Of a DNA stretch of 64,000 nt, positions 34,841 to 46,261 are shown piece by piece. Both the position numbers and the translations under genes were made by a program. This DNA is from Fasciola hepatica (lineage: Eukaryota; Platyhelminthes; Trematoda; Plagiorchiida; Fasciolidae): contig CANUEZ040000024.1 in the NCBI GenBank assembly GCA_948099385.1, positions 21,712,001-21,776,000 of the forward strand. The letters run 5' to 3'. The notes beneath the pieces were generated by a model. That model searched no databases and had not been told where the DNA came from. It saw only the letters and a list, made by a program, of their open reading frames with translations. Position 1 is the stretch's first letter. Each line of letters begins with the position of its first letter.

Positions 34841-34999
34841 CTCTACTACCTCTGCGTCACAGGCCACTAGGTACACCCCGCGAAATAAGGCTATTGCCTT
34901 CACTGATTCACAGCGAACCTACCTCCTGCCATCATAAGATAACCCTATTGCTCACCTGCGTTCAACTCTTATCCATCATATTCACTTTTTTTCTCCTCA

Positions 35000-37900
35000 G
35001 TATCCGTTGATTCTCAGCTGGGGCACACCCAGACTGCGCTTCTCTATCCCTTTTCCCTTTCCAGTGATCCCCGCTGACGGCCAACCACTTCGGGCACTGT
35101 ACTTACCATCTCCCTGGCAGGTGGACCTGGATAATATTGCTACACGGTCGTCTACCACTAGCTGCTTCCGTCGGCTACCCTGTCTATGGTCTCACGTTTT
35201 GGTCAATTGTTCCTGGTTCACGCACCCCCATCGCGGTCGTTTTGTCCCCTGTACAATTATCCATGATCACTCGTGCCACTCCCAACAGTGCGGGGCGCGG
35301 TCAGATCCACCGCTATGGCCGGTGCGCATCGAGCGTGCAGGCCGTCTGCAACGAGTGCAACTAGACTGGTGGATCACACCTCCTGCGTTCACTTCACGAA
35401 GTGTTTTTCAGGTTGGGTGCCCAGCGCACGGCCAGTCCCACCCACTAGCACCGGTTGCGGATGGCACGCCCTAACTTTTCTTGGACTACCGAATCCAATG
35501 CTGTCGGTTGAAAATTGCATGCTCCTTATCCTTTTTCCGCCACAGCTTGTTCACCCATAGCTCTTATCATCTGTTCCCACTTCCCATTTTTGTCGCCCTA
35601 CCACGGTATGCACACCTACCCGTTTTGTCCTTCCTCCTATCGTCTCTCTCTACATCAACTTTCACTGCTTTGAGTCACTATCGTCCTAACCACTCTTCTC
35701 TGCCGACGCTCGCCAATAACTCTTTTCCCACCTGCCGTCATTGCTGGCTTCTATCATCTATGCGATTGGTGCTACCCTCTGCTCAGAACGCCCATTGATA
35801 GCTTCCTTAAACCTGTCGTTCTGTTAAATCCCTCCTCGTGCCCCATGCCATGATGCTCCAATCGCACCCGCACTCATACCCAATCCGCATATTAGAACTT
35901 GCCGCTCCAAACTTCGCATCTTTTACAGTCGTATTTATTTTCTAATCACCACCACCATATCTTCCTCACTTGGCCCCGCGATTCCTCTGCGGTTCTTTCC
36001 AGTGTCCTGATTAGTATCCACCTGTTCAATTGTCTGCCGGCACACAGCTCTCCAGCTCCAATGCCCCAACTCCTTTGCGCATTCATTTTTTTGTGGCCTT
36101 TTTGTTCTTTTACTGGTCCACTTATCTCGAGGCTTCCCGCTTCCTTGACCGCCTCCTTCGTGTTTCATCTGCAGTAAAATGATCTGATCGGTGATTTTTT
36201 ACCTGTGTCTCCTCGGTCATTGCTTTCATCCCTTGATCCGTTTATTGCTCGCTACAGGCATTTTTCTGTACCTTCCAGTGTGGTCCGCTTTTCCATGTTC
36301 CACCATTGTAATGACAACGTTACGTCACGATGTTCTTTTACAGTTTCAAATTGTTTGACCAGTCACTACCCGATTCCTCTGGTCCGTCACTACATCTCGC
36401 ACCTGCGTTGATCAAATAATTAGACCCATTCTTACCTGTTTTCCTTGATCCTGTCTTTCATCTTCACTCTTCCATGAACTGCTCCTAACAGTTTTCATCA
36501 CTTCTGTGCTTCCGCATTCTATTTTTCTCTCCGTTGGGCTGCCATGTGCACCTGTCATGAAGTTAATCCACCACGACATTCCAAAGTTAGTCCTACAACC
36601 AATTGATCTAACATTGCCTACTCCTCCTAATGACTGATAATTTCTTTCTAGGACCCCATTGTTATTGCTCCTGCTTCTCTTATACCTGTACATACATATA
36701 TAATAAATCTACATATATATATATATATATAAACTTACGCATATATATCTATGTGCACGCGCTCTGCATCTTGCAGTTCCTCACCGGCCATTTATCTTGC
36801 TATCATCCCAACGACCGTCATCATAGGCTTCCATCGACTCTACATCTGTGCCTCACGTCTACCGTATCCAATCCTTCTAAATTGTTTTTGTCATCTGATC
36901 ATCCCTCTACGTCTCGCACTGCTCGCTGCCTGTTTTACGGTGAGTTTTGTGTCCTGTCCGCCGACAATTCACTGCAAAGTACCAATGCTTTATTGTCATC
37001 TAATCCATTGCAGTGCACCTCACCTTTTTCTCCATCGTTCCTCGCTACTGCAGTTCTTTAAACCGATTCCCAGCCTTTCTCATGTTTTCCAGTCTGCCTC
37101 CATATGTAATCGCCCGGGAACAGCCACTCGGTACCGTCCAATCACTGGAGAGGTGCTGGTGTAAAGCATCACTCAGCAGTTGTGAAATTAATGGGGAAAA
37201 GACGAATGTCACGGTATAATGCAATTTCCATAGGAATCGATAAATCTCTTTCATTGTAGAATGCTGATCGGTTTTATTTCTTTCCTCCGTTTTTGTTTAG
37301 TCGTGCTATTTAACTTGCTTTGGTGAGTTTTGCTTGGCCCACCGGTCATATATAAACGTTTGTGAGCCGCATTTCAGTCAGTCGGCTGCCGCGTGCTGCA
37401 AGGCGCGCCGGGTGGTCGGCCGTGGCGTGTTCGGCAAAGAAGTCGTCGATGGTCTGGGTTGAAGATGTTCAATGGGTCCAGTGTGCGACTTGTTGACAAA
37501 GGATATGTGTCCATTGCGCAGCTAGTTGATGGGACTCATTTAGTGGTTAAAGTCGAAAAGATCGCCAATACTTTGCCGGTATTTTAAGCGACTGGGCGAA
37601 ATTAGAGTTATCTTTACCTAAGTACTATGAGTAGAATATTTTACTCATTCTAAAAGCATAAATTAGAGCTGTCTATAACTATTTTTACATGTTTTCCCCA
37701 GTTTCTTAGACTACAATCCAAGGCAATACAGAAATTTGTAAACTCTACCTCCCCAGCATTAAAAATAGGAACGGCCATTGAAAAAAGGGAAAAACCATGA
37801 ACCTAGACCAATCTCTCTTTACCAAAACACCCAGTAGTTCAATCCCACCTTACTGATTTAATTATTAAATCGACCGCTTATGGCGTACACAGCAACCATC

Positions 37901-38236
37901 CTAGAAACGGCGGTTGCTCAAAAAAAATGTTGGACTAATTGGACGCTACCCAGCCACTCCGTCCTCCTGACTTTGACTTTCAAACTCACCGGGCGTCCAT
38001 TCAAATCTCCTCTTGAGCTCATTTAAACTCCACGCAATCTCTATGATGTGCATACGTTTATCCTATTTTCATCCTACCTTATTCCCCCTTCTGAGCCTTT
38101 TTATCCAATATTTTCATGAGAGTCTCCATATTTCCATGAATTATATTTGTCCATTCCATCACCTGTATCTACATGAACATGCACATGGCATGCTTCGGGC
38201 GCTTCCGAAATAAACCATTATAATAATTATAATAAG
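35000..38236 (+). repeat. R1 long dispersed repeat, fullest copy
   Basis: About 3.2 kb in forward sense, related to 1-2810 and to the reverse complement of 14472-16811. It begins soon after LINE-A and ends at 38190-38236 in GGCATGCTTCGGGC, AAATAAACC and an (ATT/TAA) tail. An AT tract lies at 36705-36745. Open frames up to 143 codons are pyrimidine-biased and are not conserved between copies. Which element family it belongs to is unknown to me. Confidence 0.6.
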
Positions 38237-38244
38237 TACAGCTC

Positions 38245-38910
38245 GGCTCATCGGATGACCTGGGCACCACCCACTGTGCTCACGGCTAAAGAAGATTGAT
38301 CCTCTCTGATTTCATATCCCTCTGTAACGTCCTTCCTCAAAAGCTTGGGATCCGAACCAGTATCTACAGAGACCAAGGCTCGTATCACTCCGACTAGGGT
38401 TTCTAGGCAGATAGCTATTACTCCTTGGCTGGTAGGCTTAATGAAAACAAGTGACTTTGAGCTCGGTTTCGTGTTTTCCTCTGCATTCAATTTCCTGGTC
38501 TTGAGCAGTAAGTATTGGGTTTCCCGCAACATCCACCTTGAGTGCTACTTGCTTTCGCTCGGCTCTCCTCTAGCCCATGAAGGTCTTTGGGGCAAATGAA
38601 GCACGCGCTCAGGCTCCTAGCCCTTTCCCAGTATTTGTCAAAGCCCAGAATGCGGAAACGAGGGCACTCTTCTAAGCGGTGTAGTGCCTCCGCGGGATTA
38701 TGGGTGTGCTTTCCCACTTTTGACACTTACTGAGGCCCCCAGTCCACGTCTGTGGTGGTGTTGTAGCCCCAGCCAGTTTGCTGGTTTCACGCACAGGTTG
38801 ACCGAAAAGACCATTTGATTTTCGGACACGACGGTCTACAGACAGTTTCAGGTGCTGAAAAGTAGTTTCTTGCCTAAATCTACTGATTTTCTTGGCTTCC
38901 TCCACTAGTC
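38245..38910 (-). pseudogene. BEL/Pao fragment: Gag zinc knuckle and protease
   Basis: In reverse-strand sense a broken Gag end shows a zinc-knuckle-like CFICPKDLHGLEE followed by a GGCCG and CS cluster (about 38670-38500). Then comes an aspartic protease segment (about 38430-38250) with VSVDTGSD, the active-site Asp-Thr-Gly. Both parts carry frame breaks. The R1 tail cuts it off at about 38236, before reverse transcriptase. Sequence at 38911-39450 may be more Gag from the same copy, but the frames there are too broken to claim. Confidence 0.65.
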
Positions 38911-40230
38911 TATGTGGTTCCGTGGGTAAACTGTGTACTATGACCTCAAATGTGTATAGTACTTTCAGGTCTTATCAATAGTCTAGGTGATTCGGGTCAA
39001 TGCTGCAGTTTTGCACCCCATTTGGTAGGCAGATCGGAGGGCTGGATTAGCCTTTGAAAGGTCGTCTCAGACAACACTCCATCGGCCAGGTTTCCAGCGG
39101 TCCTAAATGGTTTCCGCACAGGCCCTCCAGAACTGCACGAGCTCGGGTGTAACTCTTTTCGGGATCCAGCTTTCAGCGCCCGCCGATCTCCCACCTGCCC
39201 CCTCCACGACATTAAAGCAGCAGACACAAAAATGCCTTTCATGGATCAAATAATCATCTTTGTACAAGGCTCTGGTATTGTTGGACGAATTTTCAGTACT
39301 GTTCCGCGCTTCCATCGAGTGGGGGCAGCTCCACTTTGTGTGAGTCAATTGCGTGTTTCGCTGGCGCAAATCTGTTCTGACAGTCCCATGAAAAGGCCAA
39401 CTTGAGTGGTATCCTGCTCCAGGGAGTTTCTTGTTTCCAGGATCAACCCTCAATTCATTTCAGTGCCGTTCAGTTCGGTTTGCACAAGACCTAGTGTGGC
39501 TGAAGCCAACTTTTTTTTCAGCTGTTTGCGTTGTCAGCTCTTTTCCGTAGCTCCCATCATAGCGTGGTTTCCTTTTTCTGAGAGGCAGAAATTTGTGTGG
39601 TATTAGCCCTTTCAGAGAAAGGGGAAGGCAATGAGCGTACTGCAAGTGACTCGAAAACTGCCTGATATAATCCGGAAAATACTGCCACCCAACATGGTTC
39701 TACTACGTTTTTAAAAGCTTTATTGTAGTGGCATTCATGACCCTCTCCGAGAGCCTACCCCAATAGGTTATCGCTCCACTCGAGAAGTAGTTGTTCTAAT
39801 GTGGGAAAATCAATGCTTTCTCTTGCAATCGAAAGATGTTCCCCCTAGTGCTTGTCTCTGAGATCGGAGAGAAAAGGCCTTCGAGATTTATACCTCACGG
39901 TTCCTCCATTGCCATGAAGGCTTCCACCAGATCCACTCGAACTCTCCGCATTTTCGCGGAGAACAGATCCTGAGCACGGAGACCCCTAATGTGGCTGAAC
40001 CCCCCTTGCCCAGTCACCGTTCTAGTGGCTGGCCCTTACGCATTCTCCAGACCATCTGTATCCTTCTAGCAGTACGGTGCCCAGACTTGCATGCAGTACT
40101 CCATGTGAGGCCGAACTACAGCTTGGTAGATCAGAGCAAAAGTTTCCGGCTCTCTACAAGACCTGGTATATCTAACCGGGAAAAATTCTCCCCCGGCCTT
40201 TTGGGCTGCAGCAAAGCACGGCTTCGACGG

Positions 40231-41260
40231 CTAGAAGCCGTCGTCTAGCATAATTCCCAAGTGTTTGATCTGGGAGACAGTTTGCAACAATCCCTTGCCG
40301 TTCCAACTGGCCACTCTATTTGTGGTCAAGCTTTGGCACTTGGTAGGGTTTGGTAGGAGGTCCCACTGGCGTGACCAGTTTTGCACTGCCAGCACGTTAA
40401 GTTCCATACCCACCCCAGTTATCCTGAAGTCATAGGGAAACATAGGGGTGGGGTTGGTTTGCTCAGGTACTGTGTAGCTGTTCAAGGTAAGGTAAAGCAG
40501 AGGACGAGCACAGAGCCCTGTGGCACGCAGCTAGGTACTCTTCCTGAGTTCGAGACGACCACCCAACTTAGCATTATTAGACAGCCCGTTACAAAGCTAC
40601 TTATCCGTTGTCTCATCTTTCCACTAATTCCAGTAGACAGCAGTTTGACGTTCAGAAACCTGTGGTCCACTGAATCCAACGCCTTGCTGAAGTCCTTGTA
40701 ACACACAGCAGTCGACTCTCCTTCGTTCAGAAGCTCGGTTACCCCACTGAGAGTAAGCAGAACATTCGCCAGAAAAAATCTTCCTGCTGCAAACCCACGC
40801 TGCGCCTCCGGTATGAAGTTGTGTTGAACCAAATGCTTAGAGATCTGCCTCCAAACTATCGCCATATACACCTAAACAGTTCTGAAGTTAGGCCAACCGG
40901 CCGATAATTTTAGGCCCTCCGCCGGGGCCCGGTCCCGTATATTCTTAAAACAGTTGCTGTCCCCCAGTCCCCCGGCACACCCAGCCCTCTAAGTGACGTT
41001 TCATACAGCTGCATCATTGGAGCCCTCAAGAACCTTGCCAGAGGCCGAATGACGACTGGATGAATCCCATCTTCTCCTGCAGCCTTGTTTTTATCCAAGG
41101 TTTGCAGCCGAGTGTACGCCTCTTCTTCCTCTGAACTAGGATCAGGAATTGAAGGCACCAGGGTTCCTTCCACTCTTGTATTTACGTTACTTGCTGATAG
41201 ATATATGCTCTTAAATAATGCCAACATGGTGCCAGCCTAGCCTTCGTTGCATAGGCCTAG
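40231..41260 (-). pseudogene. LINE-B reverse transcriptase, inactive
   Basis: Pieces in several frames: AAGEDGIHPVVIRPLARFL and GDWGTATVLRIYGTGP (41227-40910), QRGFAAGRFF and DFSKALDSVDHRFLNVKLL (40871-40600), VPQGSVLVL (about 40500), then a stretch where active relatives read YADD but this copy has PYDF (about 40440). Loss of the Asp pair plus frameshifts make it inactive. The intact counterparts are seen in the LINE at 54500-56981. Confidence 0.8.
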
Positions 41261-41493
41261 TCTTCCTTGTTCTCCTTCTAAAGTCGTTACGCTTTCTCTT
41301 GTACGTTTTTGGGATTGGACGAAAGCGTAGAACCACTTAAGATCTGTGCGGACCGATGGAGCTAACCAAAGCTCGAAAGAACTGTGCTTTAAAATTTGGA
41401 TCGCTTGAGCTCTGTTCCTAACCGTCTCATAGATATTTCATGCCAACTTAGTCCTGTACAGCTTGTGGGCCGCTCGTCGCGACCTACGAATGA

Positions 41494-42300
41494 CTAAAGC
41501 CTTGCGGACTTTAAGCTTCCACCATGGAGGTTGATTTCTCTGCCAACCACCCTCAGGGGCGCAAACTCCTCTAAAAGTCTAAGCTTCCCCGTCTTGATGT
41601 CCTCCCAAAGTTTCTCCACCGAGGCGTTTGCGTGGCCCGGTGCCCACAGAACTTCTTCCGCAGCTCTCCTTAGTTCATCTTCAATAATTCTGCCATAGCT
41701 CCGACCTAATGGGACTTCCTTCAGCACCTTGCCGAGTCTAAGTGTGGCCCTTAGGACTACATGGTCACTTTTGGCCAGTAGCTCTCCCGATTGGGTTTTT
41801 CAAAGCCCTGGAGGTACCGCGTTATGAATAAATGGATGAGTGAAACGAGCTGTCCACCTCTGTGTCTAGTAGCCCGCGTCACATGCAGCTCAAATTTATG
41901 TAACTAGGCCCACTTCTGAAACTTATCGCTCGTTGATCCCCTCGGTGCTATCTGGTTTTCCCGGCTGACTTCCAGCAGGTTAAGATCCCATAATAGGACG
42001 AACTCCCTTGCCTATGCGAACACTACGTCCAGCCTCTGAAAATGTTCCTTGTTCTTTCCATCTGTCGATAGCACTGCCATGTAAATACAGGCACTGCAGA
42101 CTGCTCAAGCCCCGACCCTGATAAGGCAGTACCTGACCTGCACATTATCAGGGTCCAGGTTGAAAAGTGCATCCGAATGGCCTATATTGGTCGGCTTTAG
42201 CGACACTACCCAGCCACCTTGTTTATTTTATCCCGTCTGTAGGCAGCATAACCTTGGAACAACACTTTGTCAGTATCTGGCCTCATCCGAACTTCCGTCA
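41494..42300 (-). pseudogene. LINE-B endonuclease remnant
   Basis: Reverse-strand sequence resembles the region 54540-55170 of the LINE-B copy near the right end, for example the block around 42070-42160 and a conserved NASVEKLWEDIKTGKLRLLE segment at 41494-41727 that links endonuclease and reverse transcriptase. No continuous frame remains. Confidence 0.6.
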
Positions 42301-42356
42301 ACGTACACACTTAAGAATCTGCGATCCCAGCAGTCAGCTCCCCTTTTCCCGGGAGA

Positions 42357-43760
42357 CTACAGGCTTTTGTGCACCAGACTGACGGTTCCCCGATTCGTGC
42401 AAGTGAACCTATTGTAAATTTTACGGCTGAGGTAACCTCGGACACAATATCTCGCTCTTTTCTCTACAGCTGTCTGTGGTGCTGCCTCTTGAGCATTAAG
42501 TGAGGCCCTGGATTTCGTGGCTTTTTCATTCCAACCCATTGACTCTGTGTCGAGCTCAAAATGCACAACCAAAGTACCTTCCTTTTTAGTCACCTTAATT
42601 TTGGCTTGGTTTAGTCCTGCGACCACCGCAGCCCAGCTGGTTTCCTTGGCTACTTTCTCTTGTACCTCCACCTTCGCTGGTCGCACTGGAGTAGAACTTT
42701 TGGGCGCTTCTTTCAGAACCAGGCGCCCTTCTGGCCGCACTCTCAATACTAACTGGAGGGGATATCCTGTGAGTTCACTGTTTTTGTTATTTTAAACTAT
42801 TCGATCCTCGGCTTGTTGTTTACCAGCATCTAAGTCCACATTGGGGGCCAATTTACACCTTGGGCTTGAGGTGCTGAGTTACCAAGTGGGGTCGTCTCCA
42901 ATTTTTAAATATGGAGAGCGGGCCGCTCTAGATCAGGCGAGCCTGTTCCCGATGAAACTATGGCATTACCCTATTGAAAAAATGTCGGACTGTCAGGTGT
43001 AACCCTCACTATCACCCGCATGTTGCTCTTAACTGCTCCTGCCCTGGATAGCACGCACATCTCTCCAGTAGACACTGCGGAAAACAACTACCAGAGTTCT
43101 TGGTGACTCTGCTTATGTTTCACTCCACAGCCCCATTTTGTGCACTTGACCATTGGTACCGCAGGAGGTGGGCCAGCCATCCTAAGGACCCAGTCACATG
43201 CCGGCGACCTTCAACACTTCCGATTTTATCACTATTTACGATGTTCTCCCCAAGGTTATGGCTAAATGGTCTTCTACTTCTGTCTGCTTTGGCCTCCTTG
43301 TCATGCTTGACGCGTTGCACTTCATCATGTAGCCGTTTAACCCGCTGCTTAAGGGAGTCTACTTCCGTCAAGAAGCTTTTTTACATTGTTAGAATATACT
43401 GCCCCTTGTTTTCTTTACTTTTGGGCTTGGGTTGCCTCTAGTATTTTTCTGATCACCCACACAGTTTTCTTTTTCCACTGAGCTGCTACTCGAGCCTGCG
43501 GTCTCTAGACCTTGTCCCGGTATCAAAATCCCGTCCCCTTTTCCTAACCCCCCTCGAAGTGTGCTTGGGCACCAGCCTGCGAAATCGAAACAGCGGGCGC
43601 ATATCCACATAAGTGATGCCCTCTGGTTGTGCAGCTCGATGCTCTCTACCTTCCTGCGGCACTCTTTACGATACCAAAAGCCACGCTGATCTCACGGGAT
43701 CCCCTCATCTCCCACCAGGTCTGCACATTCCATGTTGCCACAGCTCACCGCCTGGTTGGT
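42357..43760 (-). pseudogene. LINE-B ORF1 with PHD-like zinc finger
   Basis: From 43740 downwards the reverse strand reads a cysteine-rich block with CGNMEC, GFWYRKEC and MWICARC. The spacing is that of a PHD finger, which usually binds histone tails. One expected cysteine codon (43692-43694) is now TGA. A coiled-coil-like stretch follows (VDSLKQRVKRLHDEVQRVKH at about 43360-43300), then a Lys/Ala-rich domain at 42746-42357 with TLVVHFELDTES. PHD fingers are known in ORF1 of some CR1/L2-type LINEs. Frame breaks show this copy is dead. Confidence 0.65.
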
Positions 43761-44090
43761 AGGATGAACTTATGCCTTCATTCTGGCAGAAATATTTGAA
43801 GTGGTATAAAAATAAAGGCGTCGAAAACCCGCAGAACTTTAACCACAACTCACTAAAACAAACGAAAGAGGTACCCTCGAAATAATGCCACGAAAGATTC
43901 TACCCGGTATTATTACACTGACATCGACAAAAACACCAAGAGAACACTAAAAGTATGACCAGTTCTTGAACAGAACAATTTCTTCAAAAAGTGTTCACGC
44001 GGTATTTCGAATTAAAATGTGATAGTTCGACGGAATGACGTGTATGTTATTACACCGAACAGGACACAAACCTTTGTCCCTGAGAGTAAT
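43761..44090. other. No gene recognised
   Basis: AT-richer sequence between LINE-B and the BEL/Pao Gag piece. It probably includes more of the same BEL/Pao copy, but nothing is recognisable. Confidence 0.4.
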
Positions 44091-44370
44091 TCATAAATTA
44101 CAACCGCGTGGCAACTCACAAGGTCTTCGAGGTGAATCCTTCCTGGCAAACTCAGCTCCTTGCTTAGCTAGCCTAAGGCAGCTTTCTAATTTTACCTTTC
44201 CCAATCTACAAATATCATCGTGTTCAAGTTTCACATCGCCGGCTGAAATGCATGGATTTGCGCTGACAGGACTAGTGGACCTAGAAGTACCTAACGAGTC
44301 AGCATCACACAAAAATACCCCCACAGAAGTTCCGAGTTACTTCCTGTACTGCTTTGATTTGCTTTAGTCT
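44091..44370 (-). pseudogene. BEL/Pao Gag N-terminus, second copy
   Basis: Reverse-strand frame with DADSLGTSRSTSPVSANPC and then LEHDDICRLGKVKLE. It aligns with Gag of the 8407-12749 element (SLVNARSPSPVSASSC and the coiled-coil part that follows). The frame ends at 44091. Its LTR lies just upstream in sense order (44428-44600). Confidence 0.7.
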
Positions 44371-44427
44371 TCTCGTCACTCATGACCGGTTTTCTCGTGA
44401 GGACTCCAATTTGAGTACCACAATGGT

Positions 44428-44600
44428 TATTCCGGTTGCAACCAACACGAAGCCAAAGACAGAACAAGACTGATTCACAGATTTTACGGTGCTAAAGTAA
44501 CAAACTATACGCAGGTAAGTTATTTGCAGATCACAACAGTGCGGCAACAGTGTTTAACGATGAGAACCAGAGTTTGGCAAAAGTCACTCTCAGACAAGAC
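44428..44600 (-). repeat. Partial, diverged LTR2
   Basis: Matches the terminal half of LTR2 (compare 715-890) with many substitutions. Its position directly before Gag shows that LTR2 belongs to a BEL/Pao family and fixes the orientation of the solo copies. Confidence 0.7.
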
Positions 44601-45243
44601 CGCCGCGGCGGCCAGGGGTCAAATAATAAGGATGCCCTGTTCAAAAGTAGTGCACGATGATTGCTGTATTGGTTCGAGGATGGGCAGAATAAATAGCAGT
44701 CCAAACAGTGAAACCATATGATGGTGAATGGGCAGGGCTTCTACATATGTACTTTACGGCAGTTGCGGGGGCCTTGACTAGTCGGGGGCAGGTAGGTCCA
44801 TTAATAACATCTAAGTTTCCCGAAATCTACTGTATACAAAAATACTAGCAATTTGAGGACTATTCCGCGTCCATCAGAGAGGGACTAGGGGGAAGTAAAT
44901 AGAAACGTCTGAACTGATAAGGGGATGTCAATGACCTAAGCGATTCTCTTTGAACTCCACGAATACTCGGCCTTGAGAAGTAATCTAGGGCTGAAGGAGC
45001 TCAGAACATTATGAATTATCCTGGCTAGTTTCCTCTTATTTCGTGAGAGCTGATAGCTGCGTGTTTTGACTCTTGCATTAGGAAAAAACCCGCCGGCCGC
45101 TGAGGCGTACCCTACGGAAGCGTTACACATTGCTACTCTTTCGGAAGGAGATCCCTATGTGTGCAGCTTTAAGATATTGAATGTAAAAGGATCCCAAAAT
45201 GTTGAAGCACGTAAAAATCCGGGGGACCACGTGCGCAAAAAAC
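44601..45243. other. No gene recognised
   Basis: About 640 bp without a supported gene or a match elsewhere in the window. Its right end, TATACCATCATT (45244-45255), is the target site of the Penelope-like insertion. Confidence 0.4.
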
Positions 45244-45255
45244 TATACCATCATT

Positions 45256-45563
45256 CATGAGAACGGAGAGAAGACATAAGTCGCGAGATGCAAGCATTTC
45301 GTTTACTCTTGTCAACCGCGGACGTAAAACGTGTCAGTATATATACATGGTACGGTAGGGGGGAGGGTAATTGCAACAGTAAAGTAGGCACGATCGAAAG
45401 TTCTTATAGTGCGTACGTTGGGGAGAGTGAAGTCTGTCGTGTTAACGCCAGGGTAAACAAACATTTTGGGTCAATCGTTTTTGTGCACAGAGTGTTGGCT
45501 GATGCATCATGATTAGAATAGCTTCACTGAACGCTAGTAGTTTCGGTACTGGATTGCGCAACA
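45256..45563. repeat. Left arm of the Penelope-type inverted repeat
   Basis: Reverse complement of 45815-46125. I found no mismatch when reading it against the right arm. With the first bases of the target repeat included, the pairing covers 311 bp (45253-45563). Confidence 0.92.
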
Positions 45564-45814
45564 GTGCTTTGAAACACTGGGTCAAGTCAACTTTGTGACC
45601 TGATGCAATCAAGTGTCTTCCAATCGAAGAAGCTGGCGTTTTCACGTCGTTGTGTATTGCCCCGGCAGGTTGCGTCATCAAGTTTGACAGCCATTTGGGT
45701 ATGTGTTCTGACACTCGTTGAGTCAAGCAACGATCCGACCTGCCAATGTATACGTCACCGCAACTGCAAGTGAACTGATAGACAATATGTGAGACATTGG
45801 GATCAGCAAGACAT
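45442..45814 (-). pseudogene. GIY-YIG endonuclease domain of a Penelope-like element
   Basis: Read from about 45804 downwards. FTCSCGDVYIGRSDRC holds the paired cysteines and the YIG core, followed by LTQRVSEHIPKWL, SSIGRHLIASGHKVD with the His pair, and FSEAILIMMHQPTLCAQ with the catalytic-type Glu. This matches the endonuclease that lies after the reverse transcriptase in Penelope-like elements and nicks the target. The N-terminal side is cut off by the inversion junction at 45814, so only the domain remains. The frame stops at 45442 inside the left arm. The last 40 codons are repeated on the forward strand in the right arm (45815-45940). Confidence 0.82.
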
Positions 45815-46125
45815 TGTTGCGCAATCCAGTACCGAAACTACTAGCGTTCAGTGAAGCTATTCTAATCATGATGCATCAGCCAACACTCTGTGCACAAAAA
45901 CGATTGACCCAAAATGTTTGTTTACCCTGGCGTTAACACGACAGACTTCACTCTCCCCAACGTACGCACTATAAGAACTTTCGATCGTGCCTACTTTACT
46001 GTTGCAATTACCCTCCCCCCTACCGTACCATGTATATATACTGACACGTTTTACGTCCGCGGTTGACAAGAGTAAACGAAATGCTTGCATCTCGCGACTT
46101 ATGTCTTCTCTCCGTTCTCATGAAT
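45815..46125. repeat. Right arm of the Penelope-type inverted repeat
   Basis: Reverse complement of 45253-45563. On its forward strand it carries the end of the nuclease reading frame and the 3' trailer. Confidence 0.92.
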
Positions 46126-46261
46126 TGGATAAAGGGGACCCAATGTTTCAAATATACCATCATTGTCACTGGCCGCCAGTTCTGTCCCCCGGTCTGGTCT
46201 TGCTTGCGAATGAGCAAGAAATGAAACTTGCCAACTTAGAGACCACAGTAGACGCACCGAG

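Larger units (their letters stand above)
29815..34920 (+). mobile_element. LINE-A, CR1/Jockey-group non-LTR retrotransposon, nearly complete
   Basis: ORF1 (29815-30558), a proline-rich stretch (30562-31990), endonuclease (from about 32001) and reverse transcriptase (to 34840) follow in the order normal for such elements. Lesions are few: an 11-bp tandem duplication (33109-33130) that shifts the frame, TGA near 33626, TAG near 34232, and frame breaks in the proline-rich part. After the last stop come about 80 bp with an AAATAAGG motif, the probable 3' end. The next element (R1) begins soon after. The clade label rests on motif style and not on a tree. Confidence 0.88.
39452..43760 (-). mobile_element. 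LINE-B, CR1/Jockey-group, reverse-strand copy
   Basis: In reverse sense: ORF1 with a PHD-like finger (43740-42357), endonuclease (42300-41494), reverse transcriptase (41260-40231) and C-terminal part (40230-39640), then a 3' end with a degenerate ACTGA-type tail at about 39480-39455. The last 200 bp match the end of the LINE at 62419-62659, which defines the 3' terminus. Many frame breaks. It seems to sit between two BEL/Pao pieces (38245-38910 and 44091-44600) and may have inserted into one such element. Confidence 0.8.
45256..46152 (-). mobile_element. Penelope-like element fragment with inverted-repeat structure
   Basis: An 897-bp insertion flanked by a perfect 12-bp direct repeat TATACCATCATT (45244-45255 and 46153-46164). 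It consists of a left arm (45256-45563), a 251-bp middle (45564-45814) and a right arm (45815-46125) that is the reverse complement of the left arm, then 27 bp. The middle and left arm, read on the reverse strand, encode a GIY-YIG nuclease. The right arm repeats only the 3' end of that element in the opposite direction. Penelope-like elements often carry inverted or partly duplicated ends and make target duplications of about this size. No reverse transcriptase is present. Confidence 0.87.

Noticed and set aside
45288..45512. A 74-codon frame present in both Penelope arms (also 45866-46090).
   Set aside because: It is the antisense of the nuclease end and trailer. The duplication reflects the inverted repeat.
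45815..46125. Hammerhead ribozyme, which some Penelope-like elements carry in their terminal repeats.
   Set aside because: I looked for CTGANGA followed by GAAA in proper spacing on both strands of the arms and did not find it.
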